Shown here piece by piece: positions 17,654 through 26,278 of a DNA stretch of 64,000 bases. Every line of letters begins with the position of its first letter. Within the stretch, counting starts at the first letter, position 1. Made by a program: the position numbers and the translations under genes. The notes under the pieces are model-generated. The model was not told the DNA's origin. It did no database searches and saw only the letters and a program-made list of their open reading frames with translations. The stretch is from Exiguobacterium sp. Leaf196 (GTDB lineage Bacteria > Bacillota > Bacilli > Exiguobacteriales > Exiguobacteriaceae): NCBI RefSeq assembly GCF_001423965.1, contig NZ_LMPV01000009.1:124001-188000 (forward strand), given 5' to 3'.

Positions 17654-17938
17654 AAAGAAACACTTCACGGAATCGGTGATCTTCGGATTTCAATCAAAGA
17701 AGGAGCACAAGGCATCCAACTGATTTGCTCGAATGCGATTGAAACGATCTATACGCTAGAGGAACTAAACGCGTGACTGACGCCGTTCGGAACGTCTGAC
17801 GCATCGCGTTCTTCCGGCGGTTCCGGTATCGGTCTGTCGATTGTTCAACAAATCATGGCGCGCCATCACGGAAGTGTCCAGCTCACTTCAGCAGACAAAT
17901 GCTTTTCCGTCACGTGTCGTTTTCCGCGTCATTCGTAA
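17654..17938 (+). pseudogene. Remnant of a sensor histidine kinase (C-terminal ATPase domain)
   Basis: In one frame the sequence reads the end of a HATPase domain: SIKEGAQGIQLICSN, then TLEELNA-stop-LTPFGTSDASR, then SSGGSGIGLSIVQQIMARHHG, ending at TAA 17938. The G-box GSGIGLSIV and TSDASRSSG are typical of kinases such as the BceS/YvcQ type. A TGA at 17774 interrupts the frame, and nothing upstream supplies a start, dimerisation or membrane part. It is a truncated, dead copy and the only content of the 600-base gap between ada and oatA apart from the terminator. Confidence 0.8.
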
Positions 17939-17942
17939 GTCA

Positions 17943-17972
17943 GCATCCGATGCTCTCGTCGGGTGCTTTTTT
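17943..17972 (+). terminator. Terminator of the lost histidine kinase gene
   Basis: Stem GCATCCGA / TCGGGTGC (one G-T pair) with an 8-base loop and six T. Confidence 0.75.
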
Positions 17973-18074
17973 GGGCTAGGTTGTTACTTCTTAGACACTT
18001 CTTTGAAATTGGAATTCGATACACTAAAGACTGTTAGAAATTAGTTGTCGTTTTAAAGGAGTTGTTCGTGTCTT

Positions 18075-19868
18075 ATGAAATCCTCGTCTCGTTCGATTAC
18101 ATATATGCCAGGGCTTGACGGCTTACGTGCTTTCGCTGTCCTGTCTGTCATTCTCTACCACTTATCTGTTTCATTCTTCTCTGGTGGTTTCCTCGGTGTT
18201 GATCTCTTTTTCGTCCTATCCGGTTACCTGATTACTGGTCTTTTGTTACGCGAGTGGCAAACGACCGGGCGCCTCGATTTGAAACGGTTTTGGATTCATC
18301 GTTTCCGTCGTTTGTTCCCAGCTCTATTCGTCATGCTGTTACTCGTTCTCGGATATGTAACCGTCTTTGAACGCGAGCTATTGCATACAGTTCGTCAAGA
18401 TAGTGCCTTTGCGCTTATTTACGGAACAAACTGGTGGTATATCTTCCATGACGTCTCGTATTTCGAGTCGTTCGGGAAACCGTCACCGATCCAAAACCTT
18501 TGGTCGCTCGCGATCGAAGAACAGTTCTACCTGCTATTCCCGATCCTACTTTGGTTCGGCATGAAAAATCGTCGCCTGTTCCTTCAATTGATTGGTGTCG
18601 CGATCGGCGCATCCGTGCTCGCGATGGCGATTCAATTCACACCGGGTGAGGATCCGAGTCGTGTCTACTACGGTACCGATACACGATTATTCGCCTTATT
18701 GATCGGGAGCTTGCTCGCGTTCGCGTGGCAACCGACCCGCTTTAAGATTGATATCCCAAAACGTGGTGTTCGATTGTTGAATCAAACAGGTGCTGTCACG
18801 TTGCCACTCTTACTTTTACTGATGGTTGTCACGAGTGAGTTCGGAAGCTTTTTATACCGCGGTGGCTTTTTCATCGTTTCGCTCCTTGCCGCCCTATTGA
18901 TTGCTACGATCGCCCATCCGGCGTCGATTTGGAGTCGTTGGTTTGCGCGTCCATCACTTATTGCGATCGGCAAACGGTCGTACGGCTTATATCTATGGCA
19001 TTTTCCCGTCATCACGTTGCTGACACCGGTCGAGCAAATTGGAACATTCTCGGTACTACGGACTATATTGATCATAGTTATTCTTGTTGCGTTAACAGAA
19101 GCGTCGTATCGCTTCATCGAGCGTCCGATTCGTCAACTCGGACTGTCTGGTTACTTGAAGCGTTTATCGCTACATCCGCAACAGTTACGTCAGTTCTCAA
19201 CGATACAGTGGGCGAGTGTTGCCGTGTTGACGATCCTTATCGTCAGCTTCATTGGTAACTTATCGATTCTTGCTGTTTCCGATACACCGAAGCCAGAACC
19301 CGCCTTCCATAAGATAGCGGCGCCAAAAGAAAAACCGAAACCGGTCCTCAAACCGACGACACCGAAAGCAAAACCTGATCAACGAAAAATTTGTCGACCG
19401 ACGCTTGCGATCGGTGACTCCGTCCTGCTCGGTGTCGAAGATTATCTCGGCAGTACACTCAAACAACTGACGATTGATGCGAAACTCGGTCGACAGCTAC
19501 GAGAAGCGATTCCGCTAAGTGAGCAGTATGCGTCGTACAATCAACATGGACGCCAAGTCATCCTCCATCTTGGAACGAACGGCAGCTTCCGCAAAGATCA
19601 GTTGAATAGCTTACTCGACCAATTTGCAAATGCCGATCACGTCTATCTCGTCACAGCACGGGTGCCACGCCCGTGGGAAGCAGAAGTCAATCAGATGTTA
19701 CGAGAGGCATCAAAGCGGAAACGGGTCGAACTGATCGACTGGCATGCTAATGCTGTCAAACACCCATCCTATTTTGAAGCAGATGGTGTTCATTTGAATA
19801 TTAAGGGCGCCCGGGCCTATTCGAAGATTCTTGCGAAGGCCACGAATTGCGCCGTTTCGACAAAATAA
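18075..19868 (+). CDS. oatA: OatA-type peptidoglycan O-acetyltransferase
   Basis: 597 residues. An acyltransferase-3 membrane domain of about 10-11 helices (residues 1-400) starts with YMPGLDGLRAFAVLSVILYH and includes FWIHRFRRLFP and SLAIEEQFYLLFP. A Pro/Lys-rich linker leads to an extracellular SGNH esterase-like domain: AIGDSVLLG carries the nucleophile Ser, ILHLGTNG the Asn block, and DGVHL the Asp-His pair. It acetylates muramic acid O-6 and so blocks lysozyme. AAAGGAG lies 13 bases before the ATG, rather far. Monocistronic. Confidence 0.9.
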   Translation: MKSSSRSITYMPGLDGLRAFAVLSVILYHLSVSFFSGGFLGVDLFFVLSGYLITGLLLREWQTTGRLDLKRFWIHRFRRLFPALFVMLLLVLGYVTVFERELLHTVRQDSAFALIYGTNWWYIFHDVSYFESFGKPSPIQNLWSLAIEEQFYLLFPILLWFGMKNRRLFLQLIGVAIGASVLAMAIQFTPGEDPSRVYYGTDTRLFALLIGSLLAFAWQPTRFKIDIPKRGVRLLNQTGAVTLPLLLLLMVVTSEFGSFLYRGGFFIVSLLAALLIATIAHPASIWSRWFARPSLIAIGKRSYGLYLWHFPVITLLTPVEQIGTFSVLRTILIIVILVALTEASYRFIERPIRQLGLSGYLKRLSLHPQQLRQFSTIQWASVAVLTILIVSFIGNLSILAVSDTPKPEPAFHKIAAPKEKPKPVLKPTTPKAKPDQRKICRPTLAIGDSVLLGVEDYLGSTLKQLTIDAKLGRQLREAIPLSEQYASYNQHGRQVILHLGTNGSFRKDQLNSLLDQFANADHVYLVTARVPRPWEAEVNQMLREASKRKRVELIDWHANAVKHPSYFEADGVHLNIKGARAYSKILAKATNCAVSTK

Positions 19869-19878
19869 AACCAGGACA

Positions 19879-19914
19879 AACAAGGTAGCGGATAGTTCCG
19901 CTACCTTGTTTTTT
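19879..19914. terminator. Terminator of oatA (also opposite copD)
   Basis: A 13-bp perfect stem AACAAGGTAGCGG / CCGCTACCTTGTT, 6-base loop, then TTTTTT on the plus strand. The T run is short on the minus strand. Confidence 0.95.
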
Positions 19915-19919
19915 CGTGT

Positions 19920-20906
19920 TCACCCTGTCGCAAGTAGTCCAAGGTAGATCAGACTGACACTAAGAAGGCTCAGCAAGACACCCACTGCATGTCGTCTGAA
20001 TCCGAGTAAGAGCAGTGGTAAGGTGGCGATCCCCATCATCAAGACCCACCCGTCCCCTGCTGGACCACTGACCGGTAGTTGACCTAACGTCGGTTGTTCC
20101 AAACGACTGAGTGATGCACTTGCCATGAACAGAAGTATTAAAATAATACTCTCCATCCGGAGTAACGGACGCGAATCGTATGTCGAGTCGAAACGTAACC
20201 GACGCCGGACAAGCGTGCCATTACAAAAGGCGTAGAACAAAAGCGGCAACAACAAAAGATGCTTCAGCAACATGGCTTGACCGTATGGCACGCCCCATAG
20301 ATTCGGATAACGTTCAAGCGGAATTGCCAGTTGCATCAGCAACAGACCTGACAGAATGACACCGGCAAAAGCAATCCGGGCAAACGGACTGAACCAGTTT
20401 AAAAAGACGGACCAATTCTCGGTCGAACGGGCACCAACAGCTACCCAAAACACAACACCGATCCAAGCCGTCACACATAAAAAGTGACTGAACTGAAGCG
20501 TCCACCCAAGCGCCCCGTATTTCGCTGCGGCATGACTCGTTCCTGCAATGCCAATCCATATCGGGATCGTCAAGAGTGCGAGTAGGACGGACCGATGTTT
20601 TCGCCAAGCAAGTACGATCAATAAGAGTAAGACAGCGAAGTAAACGACAAGAAACATCCGACCGATATGCAAAAATAATCCTGTCCGTAGAGCCTCCGTC
20701 ATCGTTTGTGTCGAATGTAGAAAACGAACGGCACTGATGATTGGAATACTCGTTCCAAGAACAAGCATCCCGAGCCCCGCTACCGCCCATGACGTACCAT
20801 CCATTAATGGCGGTTTGTGTTTCGTTGAGATGAAGCATAACACCAGATAACCCATCCAAATCGCTCCACCCATGTAGACAAGTAGTTCTCCTAGAAACGC
20901 ACTCAT
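19920..20906 (-). CDS. copD: CopD family copper resistance membrane protein
   Basis: 328 residues with about eight membrane helices. The CopD region WTLQFSHFLCVTAWIGVVFWVA contains the conserved His-Trp pattern, and other His occur at helix ends (FLHIGRM, LLKHLLLLP). CopD is thought to move copper across the membrane together with periplasmic or surface CopC. The ATG at 20906 overlaps the copC stop by four bases; a longer in-frame start lies within copC. Part of a surface copper cluster from 19920 to 26004. Confidence 0.85.
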   Translation of the reverse strand: MSAFLGELLVYMGGAIWMGYLVLCFISTKHKPPLMDGTSWAVAGLGMLVLGTSIPIISAVRFLHSTQTMTEALRTGLFLHIGRMFLVVYFAVLLLLIVLAWRKHRSVLLALLTIPIWIGIAGTSHAAAKYGALGWTLQFSHFLCVTAWIGVVFWVAVGARSTENWSVFLNWFSPFARIAFAGVILSGLLLMQLAIPLERYPNLWGVPYGQAMLLKHLLLLPLLFYAFCNGTLVRRRLRFDSTYDSRPLLRMESIILILLFMASASLSRLEQPTLGQLPVSGPAGDGWVLMMGIATLPLLLLGFRRHAVGVLLSLLSVSLIYLGLLATG

Positions 20907-21430
20907 ATCGAACGACGACGGAATAAGAGAAGTAAGACGATGCTGACTAATAGTCCACCAACAATCCAAGGAAGAAGCGTCGGAACGAGTCCTTTTGAAA
21001 CAGGTTCAGCTTCTGGGACGACCGCTGCCTTTGTTTCCATTGGCTCTGCTTTTTCAACTGTACTCGCTTCAGTTGTCGCGGCACCCATCACTGTAAATCC
21101 GATCGTTCCTTTCACGGGATGACCATCATCTGAAATCGATGCCCATTTAATCGTGTACTGTCCTTTTTTCAATGGTTTCGAGACGACGGCACTGAGTTCA
21201 TTCCCGATGATGAGCGGTTTCGCAAGCGACTGTTCGACACCGTTCGTATCCACTACACGTAAGGTACTCGTCTTTTCGACAGCCTCACTAAACGTCAAGC
21301 GGATTCGATCGACGGGCTCTGATAACACCGCTCCTTCTGCCGGATTGGAACTTTTGAGACTCGTGTGTGCTTCAACGGAGATGGGAAGCAGACAAATGAG
21401 GAATAGAAGTGCAAATCGGATGATACGCAT
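20903..21430 (-). CDS. copC: CopC domain copper-binding surface protein
   Basis: 175 residues. Signal peptide 1-21 (cut before AHTSLKSSNPAEGA) leaves a mature N-terminal Ala-His, the usual Cu(II) ligand of CopC. The CopC beta-barrel follows with the second ligand region SDDGHPVKGTIGF, then a Glu/Ala-rich linker, a C-terminal membrane helix (about 149-168) and RRRS. So it is membrane anchored. AAAGGAGGT is 7 bases before the ATG. Coupled to copD. Confidence 0.9.
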   Translation of the reverse strand: MRIIRFALLFLICLLPISVEAHTSLKSSNPAEGAVLSEPVDRIRLTFSEAVEKTSTLRVVDTNGVEQSLAKPLIIGNELSAVVSKPLKKGQYTIKWASISDDGHPVKGTIGFTVMGAATTEASTVEKAEPMETKAAVVPEAEPVSKGLVPTLLPWIVGGLLVSIVLLLLFRRRSI

Positions 21431-21460
21431 GTCGTTTACCTCCTTTCAGCTTGATGTGTA

Positions 21461-21488
21461 TAAGAAAACCCGCTGTTTCCAGCGGGTC
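21461..21488 (-). terminator. Terminator of the duplicated surface protein gene
   Basis: Stem ACCCGCTG / CAGCGGGT with a GAAA tetraloop (minus strand), followed by TTTTCTTA. Confidence 0.8.
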
Positions 21489-21493
21489 GTCCT

Positions 21494-22861
21494 TTATTGT
21501 TGCGGGCGACGACGGAGTGCGAAGAATCCAAGGATCGATGCTGCGGCAATACCAAGCAATGACCACACGATACCTGTCGCCGATGATTCTTGCATACCAC
21601 CGAGACCTGTGTTCGGCATTCCAGATGGCGCACCTTTGAATTTATCTGGGAACTGATCGACGATTGCTGTCGCTGTTCCCTCCCCTACGCCGTACATATG
21701 CGCGTACGCTTCGCGAATCGCTGGGTACGTTTTGTCGTAATCTTTTTCATTGTAGCTATTGAAGGCGAGTAAGAGTTGGTCAATATGGACCTTCAACCCT
21801 TCTTCCAAATCTTTTGCTTTCAAGCGTCCTTCCGTTGCTGCATCGAGGAATGCTGCTTGTTCAACGCGGTACTCATCGAGTTCTTTTACAGCCATGTCGC
21901 GTGCTTGATCATCTTTTGCACCTGTTGCTTTGACGTAGTCGACGAAGTAGCCGATATGGCTCGACCAGATTTTCTTGAATTGTTGTGCTGCTTCACTGCC
22001 GTAAACGGAACCGATTGAAGCCGACAAATCATCTGTATTTTGACTCAAGGCACCGGCTGCTGCGTCAAAGTCCTTTGCACCGTCAATCCCTTTTTGCATC
22101 GCGAGCACCGCAAGCGCTGCGTGCTCTGAGAAGTTCCGGTTGAGCCCGGCACGAAGATCGGCTGCTGGTGTATCGACTTTCGTATTTTTGAATTTGTCCG
22201 GATACTGATCAACGATCGCACCAGATAATCCTTCTCCGACCATATACATATGCTCGATTGCTTCACGTAGATTGCTGTAGGCAGCGTCATAATCACCAGC
22301 AACGTAACTATCAAACGATGTTAACAATTGCGTGATATGGACTTTGAGCCCTTCTTCGAGATCTGCTGCTTTCAATCGCCCGCCTGTTGCTTTATCAAGG
22401 AATGCAGCCTGCTCGACACGGTACTCATCCAAATCTTTCAATGCTTTTTGTTTAGCATCTTCATCTTTTGCTCCAGTCGCTTTGACGTAATCGACGAAGT
22501 AACCGATGTGGCTCGACCAGATATCTTTAAACGCTTTTCCTGCATCATCACCGTAGACAGAACCGACAGCTGCCGCTAAATCATCCGTATTTTGATTCAA
22601 TGCGCCTGCTGCTTGTTCAAAATCTTTTTTACCATCAATCCCTTTTTGCATCGCAACGACTGCGAGATATGCGTGTTCAGATAGAATTTGATCGAGTGTC
22701 GCTCGCAGATCCGATGCTGGAGAGGAGACATCTAGTGAGACTTTTCCTGAACTGTGAGACATTTTACTATGGTCCTCATGACCATGTGCACTGACACCTG
22801 CTGCTGGAATCAACAATGCGGCACTTAGCGGAACAGCGAGATACGACTTTTTCATCTTCAT
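21494..22861 (-). CDS. Duplicated helical surface protein with MPNTG sorting signal
   Basis: 455 residues. Signal peptide (about 1-25) is followed by a His-rich start AHGHEDHSKMSH. Then come two repeats of about 160 residues (near 46-205 and 233-395) sharing SEHAxLAVxAMQKGIDG, SSHIGYFVDYVKATGAK, DEYRVEQAAFLD and the EHMYMVGEG-like end. Each repeat is all-helical with His at matching places, like a metal-binding four-helix bundle. The C-terminus has MPNTGLGG (415-422), a hydrophobic helix and RRRPQQ, a cell-wall sorting signal with Met for Leu. Relatives are often misannotated as copper amine oxidase. Placement beside copCD suggests copper binding; that is inference. Confidence 0.75.
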   Translation of the reverse strand: MKMKKSYLAVPLSAALLIPAAGVSAHGHEDHSKMSHSSGKVSLDVSSPASDLRATLDQILSEHAYLAVVAMQKGIDGKKDFEQAAGALNQNTDDLAAAVGSVYGDDAGKAFKDIWSSHIGYFVDYVKATGAKDEDAKQKALKDLDEYRVEQAAFLDKATGGRLKAADLEEGLKVHITQLLTSFDSYVAGDYDAAYSNLREAIEHMYMVGEGLSGAIVDQYPDKFKNTKVDTPAADLRAGLNRNFSEHAALAVLAMQKGIDGAKDFDAAAGALSQNTDDLSASIGSVYGSEAAQQFKKIWSSHIGYFVDYVKATGAKDDQARDMAVKELDEYRVEQAAFLDAATEGRLKAKDLEEGLKVHIDQLLLAFNSYNEKDYDKTYPAIREAYAHMYGVGEGTATAIVDQFPDKFKGAPSGMPNTGLGGMQESSATGIVWSLLGIAAASILGFFALRRRPQQ

Positions 22862-23108
22862 CTTATGAACACCCCTTTAATTTTTTAGACTTCACATAGA
22901 TAACGTATGGAGTTCATAAATGGTTTTATCTTTTTACATTTTTTATTTAAAATATTTTTTTGGTCGAAATACCTCCGTTCATTACTCTAATTATTTTTTA
23001 GTTTTTATTTACTCATTTCAAGAAATAAACAACTTATTTTCTAACGATTTCATTAAAATCTTCTTATCACCATATCTTTTATTTATTATTCAGAACAGGA
23101 GTGGACTC

Positions 23109-24101
23109 ATGAAACGGATCGTCATTAGCGCATTACTTGCTTCGCTCGTCGTCTCGCAAGCAGTTGGACCTGTCGAAGCAAAAAGTAAAGCGAAGAAGAA
23201 ACCTGTCATGCAAGTCGATCGAGACAAAAACGGGATTCCAGATGCTTGGCAAAAACAATATCATTTGGGATATGGAAAACAAGTCGCAACAAAAGATCAC
23301 GATCGCGACGGTCTAACGAATACTCAAGAGTATCAACTTCGCCTCAACCCTACAAAATCGGATTCCGATCGCGATGGAATCAAGGATGGGAAAGAGGATG
23401 CGGACCGCGACTTACTTACGAATCAACAAGAATACACAGCGCATCTGAATCCGTTGAAGAAGGATTCCGATCAAGATGGTATTTCTGATGATAAAGAAGA
23501 CCAAGATCAAGATCGATTGACGACACGCGAAGAGTTCATCGTCGGTACGCAACCATTGAAAAAGGATTCAGACCGTGATGGCATCACAGACAATGAAGAA
23601 GACCGCGATCAAGATACGCTTCTGAATGAAGACGAATTCGAACTTGGTTCTGATCCAACCAAAGCAGACAGCGATCAGGATGGAACTCGAGACGATCAGG
23701 AAGATACGGATCAAGACGGTGTTCAAAATAACCAAGAACTTAAACGAATCATGATCAAAGTGACGGATACGAATAAGAAAAAGTTCGAGTGGCGCTACAG
23801 TAATGAACACCAACGGAAAGAACTCCGTTTTAAAGATGAGATTGGCATCACTGATGTCGCGACGTTAAAAGACCGCCTTCTCGTCACGCCATCGATGACG
23901 GAAGAGGAATTATTAACGTTAGTAGCTCAGGCACTTCAATTGCCAAACATTAAAACATTACAATTCCAAGTCAAGTTCTACAATGGACAAGAGCTTGAAT
24001 CGGAAGATGAACACGCGGATGACGATGGTGCATCGGATGATTCTGGGGATGAAGGCGATGACGATTCCGATGATCATGGTGGTCACGGTGATGATGATTG
24101 A
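23109..24101 (+). CDS. Secreted thrombospondin type-3 repeat protein with YusW-like domain
   Basis: 330 residues. Signal peptide 1-25. Residues about 37-215 hold a run of calcium-binding TSP3 repeats (DxDxDGxxDxxE, e.g. DSDRDGIKDGKED, DSDQDGISDDKED). Next is a domain of about 85 residues (FEWRYSNEHQRKELRF ... TLQFQVKFYNG) that resembles the YusW-like family. The tail is almost pure Asp/Glu/His/Gly. It should be an exported, Ca-stiffened acidic protein. AGGAG is 7 bases before the ATG; the in-frame ORF further upstream is AT-rich noncoding DNA. The 250-base gap upstream is very AT-rich and holds promoters only. Confidence 0.8.
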   Translation: MKRIVISALLASLVVSQAVGPVEAKSKAKKKPVMQVDRDKNGIPDAWQKQYHLGYGKQVATKDHDRDGLTNTQEYQLRLNPTKSDSDRDGIKDGKEDADRDLLTNQQEYTAHLNPLKKDSDQDGISDDKEDQDQDRLTTREEFIVGTQPLKKDSDRDGITDNEEDRDQDTLLNEDEFELGSDPTKADSDQDGTRDDQEDTDQDGVQNNQELKRIMIKVTDTNKKKFEWRYSNEHQRKELRFKDEIGITDVATLKDRLLVTPSMTEEELLTLVAQALQLPNIKTLQFQVKFYNGQELESEDEHADDDGASDDSGDEGDDDSDDHGGHGDDD

Positions 24102-24112
24102 TCCTCAATACA

Positions 24113-24148
24113 CAAAGAGAGAACGGAAAATTCCGCTCTCTCTTTTTT
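24113..24148. terminator. Bidirectional terminator
   Basis: AAAGAGAGAACGGAA / TTCCGCTCTCTCTTT stem with one mismatch and T runs on both strands. Confidence 0.85.
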
Positions 24149-24158
24149 CATACTCCTA

Positions 24159-24644
24159 TTAATGATGGTGACCGCTACTTCCACCAGCGGGTTTTGCTCC
24201 ACCTTGTAAGATTTTTAAATCCTGCGCCGACAGTTTTCCGACGATGAATTGCCGTGTCGGCATGATCATCGCACCTTCACTGCTCGCATGCGCTTTGACA
24301 TAATACAAGCCGGATTTCGGTAATGTCTTCGCAATCGTGTAGACACCCGGCTTCGTCTCTTCTGCCGGTTCCATACTATAGCGGACTGTTCCGTCTGCTT
24401 TCCAGATTTCGAAGTGGACATAGTCGACTTTTTGAGCCGGTTTCGCTTCACGCCAAACCGTCGCTTCGAACGTTTGCTTTTTCTTTGCGTCCGGTTGTAC
24501 GTCTTTTGGGATATTCATTTTGATCGATAACGGATGAACGACTGCGTACTGCTCCGCCGCATCAGAATCAACGGCGCAGCCGGCAAGACTCGTCGTCGTG
24601 ACGAGCAGTCCACCAAGCACGAATGTTTGCATCGATTTACGCAT
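24159..24644 (-). CDS. YtkA-like (FixH) domain lipoprotein
   Basis: 161 residues. Lipoprotein signal peptide with lipobox SLAGC (Cys at 23). The mature part is a beta-sandwich of the YtkA/FixH type (PLSIKMNIPKDVQPDAKKKQ, VHFEIWKADG, LPKSGLYYVKAHAS), which includes copper-delivery and cbb3-assembly proteins. It ends in GGSSGHHH, a possible metal site. AAGGAGG precedes the ATG. It overlaps the end of the PepSY gene by 8 bases, so they form an operon next to copCD. Confidence 0.8.
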   Translation of the reverse strand: MRKSMQTFVLGGLLVTTTSLAGCAVDSDAAEQYAVVHPLSIKMNIPKDVQPDAKKKQTFEATVWREAKPAQKVDYVHFEIWKADGTVRYSMEPAEETKPGVYTIAKTLPKSGLYYVKAHASSEGAMIMPTRQFIVGKLSAQDLKILQGGAKPAGGSSGHHH

Positions 24645-26004
24645 TGAAGAACCTCCTTACACTCGGAATACGACGAATGACGAGGAAATCGAGTAACCAG
24701 ACGACGAGCAACGAGAGTCCGACAAGTGGGAAGACAATTCCCAGCACAACAAGCACAGCGAGGAATCCTTTCAACATGAATGCTTTCGGACCTTTTGGTG
24801 CCCCCATCCCCTTACTTGGTTTTCGCTTCAACCACAGATAGAAACCACTGACTGCTACGAGAATGATCCCAAGACAAATCAATAGGCTGATCAATTGGTT
24901 GAACCAGCCGAATTCCGTTCCTTTGTGAAGCGTGATTCCGGTCGCGACGATCTTCCCGACGACGCCATAATTGTCATAGCGATAGTCAGCGAGGACAGCA
25001 CCGGAATATTGATCGAGATGGATCGTTGCTTCATCCTGTGCCTTTGCGGGATACGCGGACAGGGTGTAGACTCCACTCGGATCACTCGGGATGCTGATTT
25101 TAAAGCTTGGGTCCATTCCCTGTTGCTTGCCGATCGCAACGATGTCATCGATCGAAGCCGGAACGGCTCCTTCGACTTTCGACTGAGGGACATCAAGTGT
25201 TTCAGCGGCCCACGGGACTTCTGCGATATCTTTCGTTTGAAGCGTTGAAGTCGGTGCCTCCCCACCCCAGATGGACGGTGGATAGCCCAGTCCTTGGTTC
25301 GTGACGAGTGACTGGAAGTTCGTTCCCCAGAAACCGGACCATGGGAGACCTGTCAGGATGAGGAATAACATTCCTGCTGTAATCCAAAATGCAGGAACCG
25401 CGTGAAGATCACGACGGAATAACTTCTTACCTTGACGAAGACGCGGGAACAAAACACCTGACAGTCCCTTTTGCTTGCGTGGGAACCATAAGAATAATCC
25501 TGTCACGATCAAGACGATTGCCCAACAGGCAACGAGTTCGACAATCCGGTCACCGGTCGTTCCTGCCATCAGTTCTCCATGAATTTCTTCAATTTTGTTC
25601 ATGATTCGATCGTCGTCCGATAATGTTCCGATGATTTTCCCGGAGTACGGATTGACGAAGACTGTCGCCGACATCTTAGGTGACGAGATGTTCACTTCAC
25701 TGGATCGATCGTCCGATTCACCCGGTCGGTATGACGTAACGAGCGCGTCGGGATACTTCGCTTTGACGCGATTGATTTGTTCTGTCGCCGTGATGCGATC
25801 CGCTTTTGGTGTAACTTCATAATACGATTGATACAGGACGTTTTCGATTTGCGGCTTAAATAGATAGATCGATCCTGTCACGGCAAGCATGACGAGGAAC
25901 GGTGCAAAAATGATACCAGCATAAAAGTGCCACCGCCAAATCGTCCGGTAAGCAGAAGAAGTCGGTGCTTTTTTGACCGTCTCTTCCGTCTGCATGAGAT
26001 TCAT
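24637..26004 (-). CDS. PepSY-associated transmembrane protein
   Basis: 455 residues of the PepSY_TM family. TM1 near 25-50 (WRWHFYAGIIFAPFLVMLAVTGSIYLF) is followed by an outside PepSY domain, a pair of helices near 165-235, a second outside PepSY-like region and C-terminal helices. His of WRWHFYAG and EEIHGELM are the usual positions for heme or metal in this family, which is linked to iron or copper reduction. AAGGAGG is 6 bases before the ATG. Operon with the YtkA lipoprotein. Confidence 0.85.
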   Translation of the reverse strand: MNLMQTEETVKKAPTSSAYRTIWRWHFYAGIIFAPFLVMLAVTGSIYLFKPQIENVLYQSYYEVTPKADRITATEQINRVKAKYPDALVTSYRPGESDDRSSEVNISSPKMSATVFVNPYSGKIIGTLSDDDRIMNKIEEIHGELMAGTTGDRIVELVACWAIVLIVTGLFLWFPRKQKGLSGVLFPRLRQGKKLFRRDLHAVPAFWITAGMLFLILTGLPWSGFWGTNFQSLVTNQGLGYPPSIWGGEAPTSTLQTKDIAEVPWAAETLDVPQSKVEGAVPASIDDIVAIGKQQGMDPSFKISIPSDPSGVYTLSAYPAKAQDEATIHLDQYSGAVLADYRYDNYGVVGKIVATGITLHKGTEFGWFNQLISLLICLGIILVAVSGFYLWLKRKPSKGMGAPKGPKAFMLKGFLAVLVVLGIVFPLVGLSLLVVWLLDFLVIRRIPSVRRFFNA

Positions 26005-26052
26005 ATGTATCCTCCTTCGACAGAAAATATGTCCACTCTGTGAACACCTTTT

Positions 26053-26068
26053 AGTATAAGCGGTTACA
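26053..26068 (-). promoter_or_regulatory. Possible promoter -10 with overlapping catabolite response element
   Basis: TATAAGCGGTTACA (26055-26068) matches the CcpA cre consensus TGWAANCGNTNWCA except position 2. On the minus strand it overlaps TATACT (26058-26053), about 50 bases before the PepSY gene. No good -35 is seen. Confidence 0.35.
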
Positions 26069-26235
26069 ATCCATTTCCACGCACTGGCTTGTGACGATAA
26101 ATTGCCAATCCAGTGTGTAAATCAGGTAGCTTTTAAGAAGTGATGTGCGTCATTTTTTGACAATGATTTCACTTTTTTTGTAGATTACTTCTTATTTCAA
26201 AAAACTATCCTTATTCATAAAACCAAACTTTAACC

Positions 26236-26268
26236 TAAAAAGCGAATCCATTATCGGATTCGCCGTTT
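26236..26268 (-). terminator. Terminator of the DedA gene
   Basis: On the minus strand GCGAATCC / GGATTCGC with loop GATAAT, followed by TTTTTAGG. Confidence 0.8.
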
Positions 26269-26278
26269 TATATGTGAT

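Noticed and set aside
22920-23108. Extended N-terminus for the TSP3 protein
   Set aside because: The upstream in-frame stretch is AT-rich, and the true ATG has a good ribosome site and begins a signal peptide.
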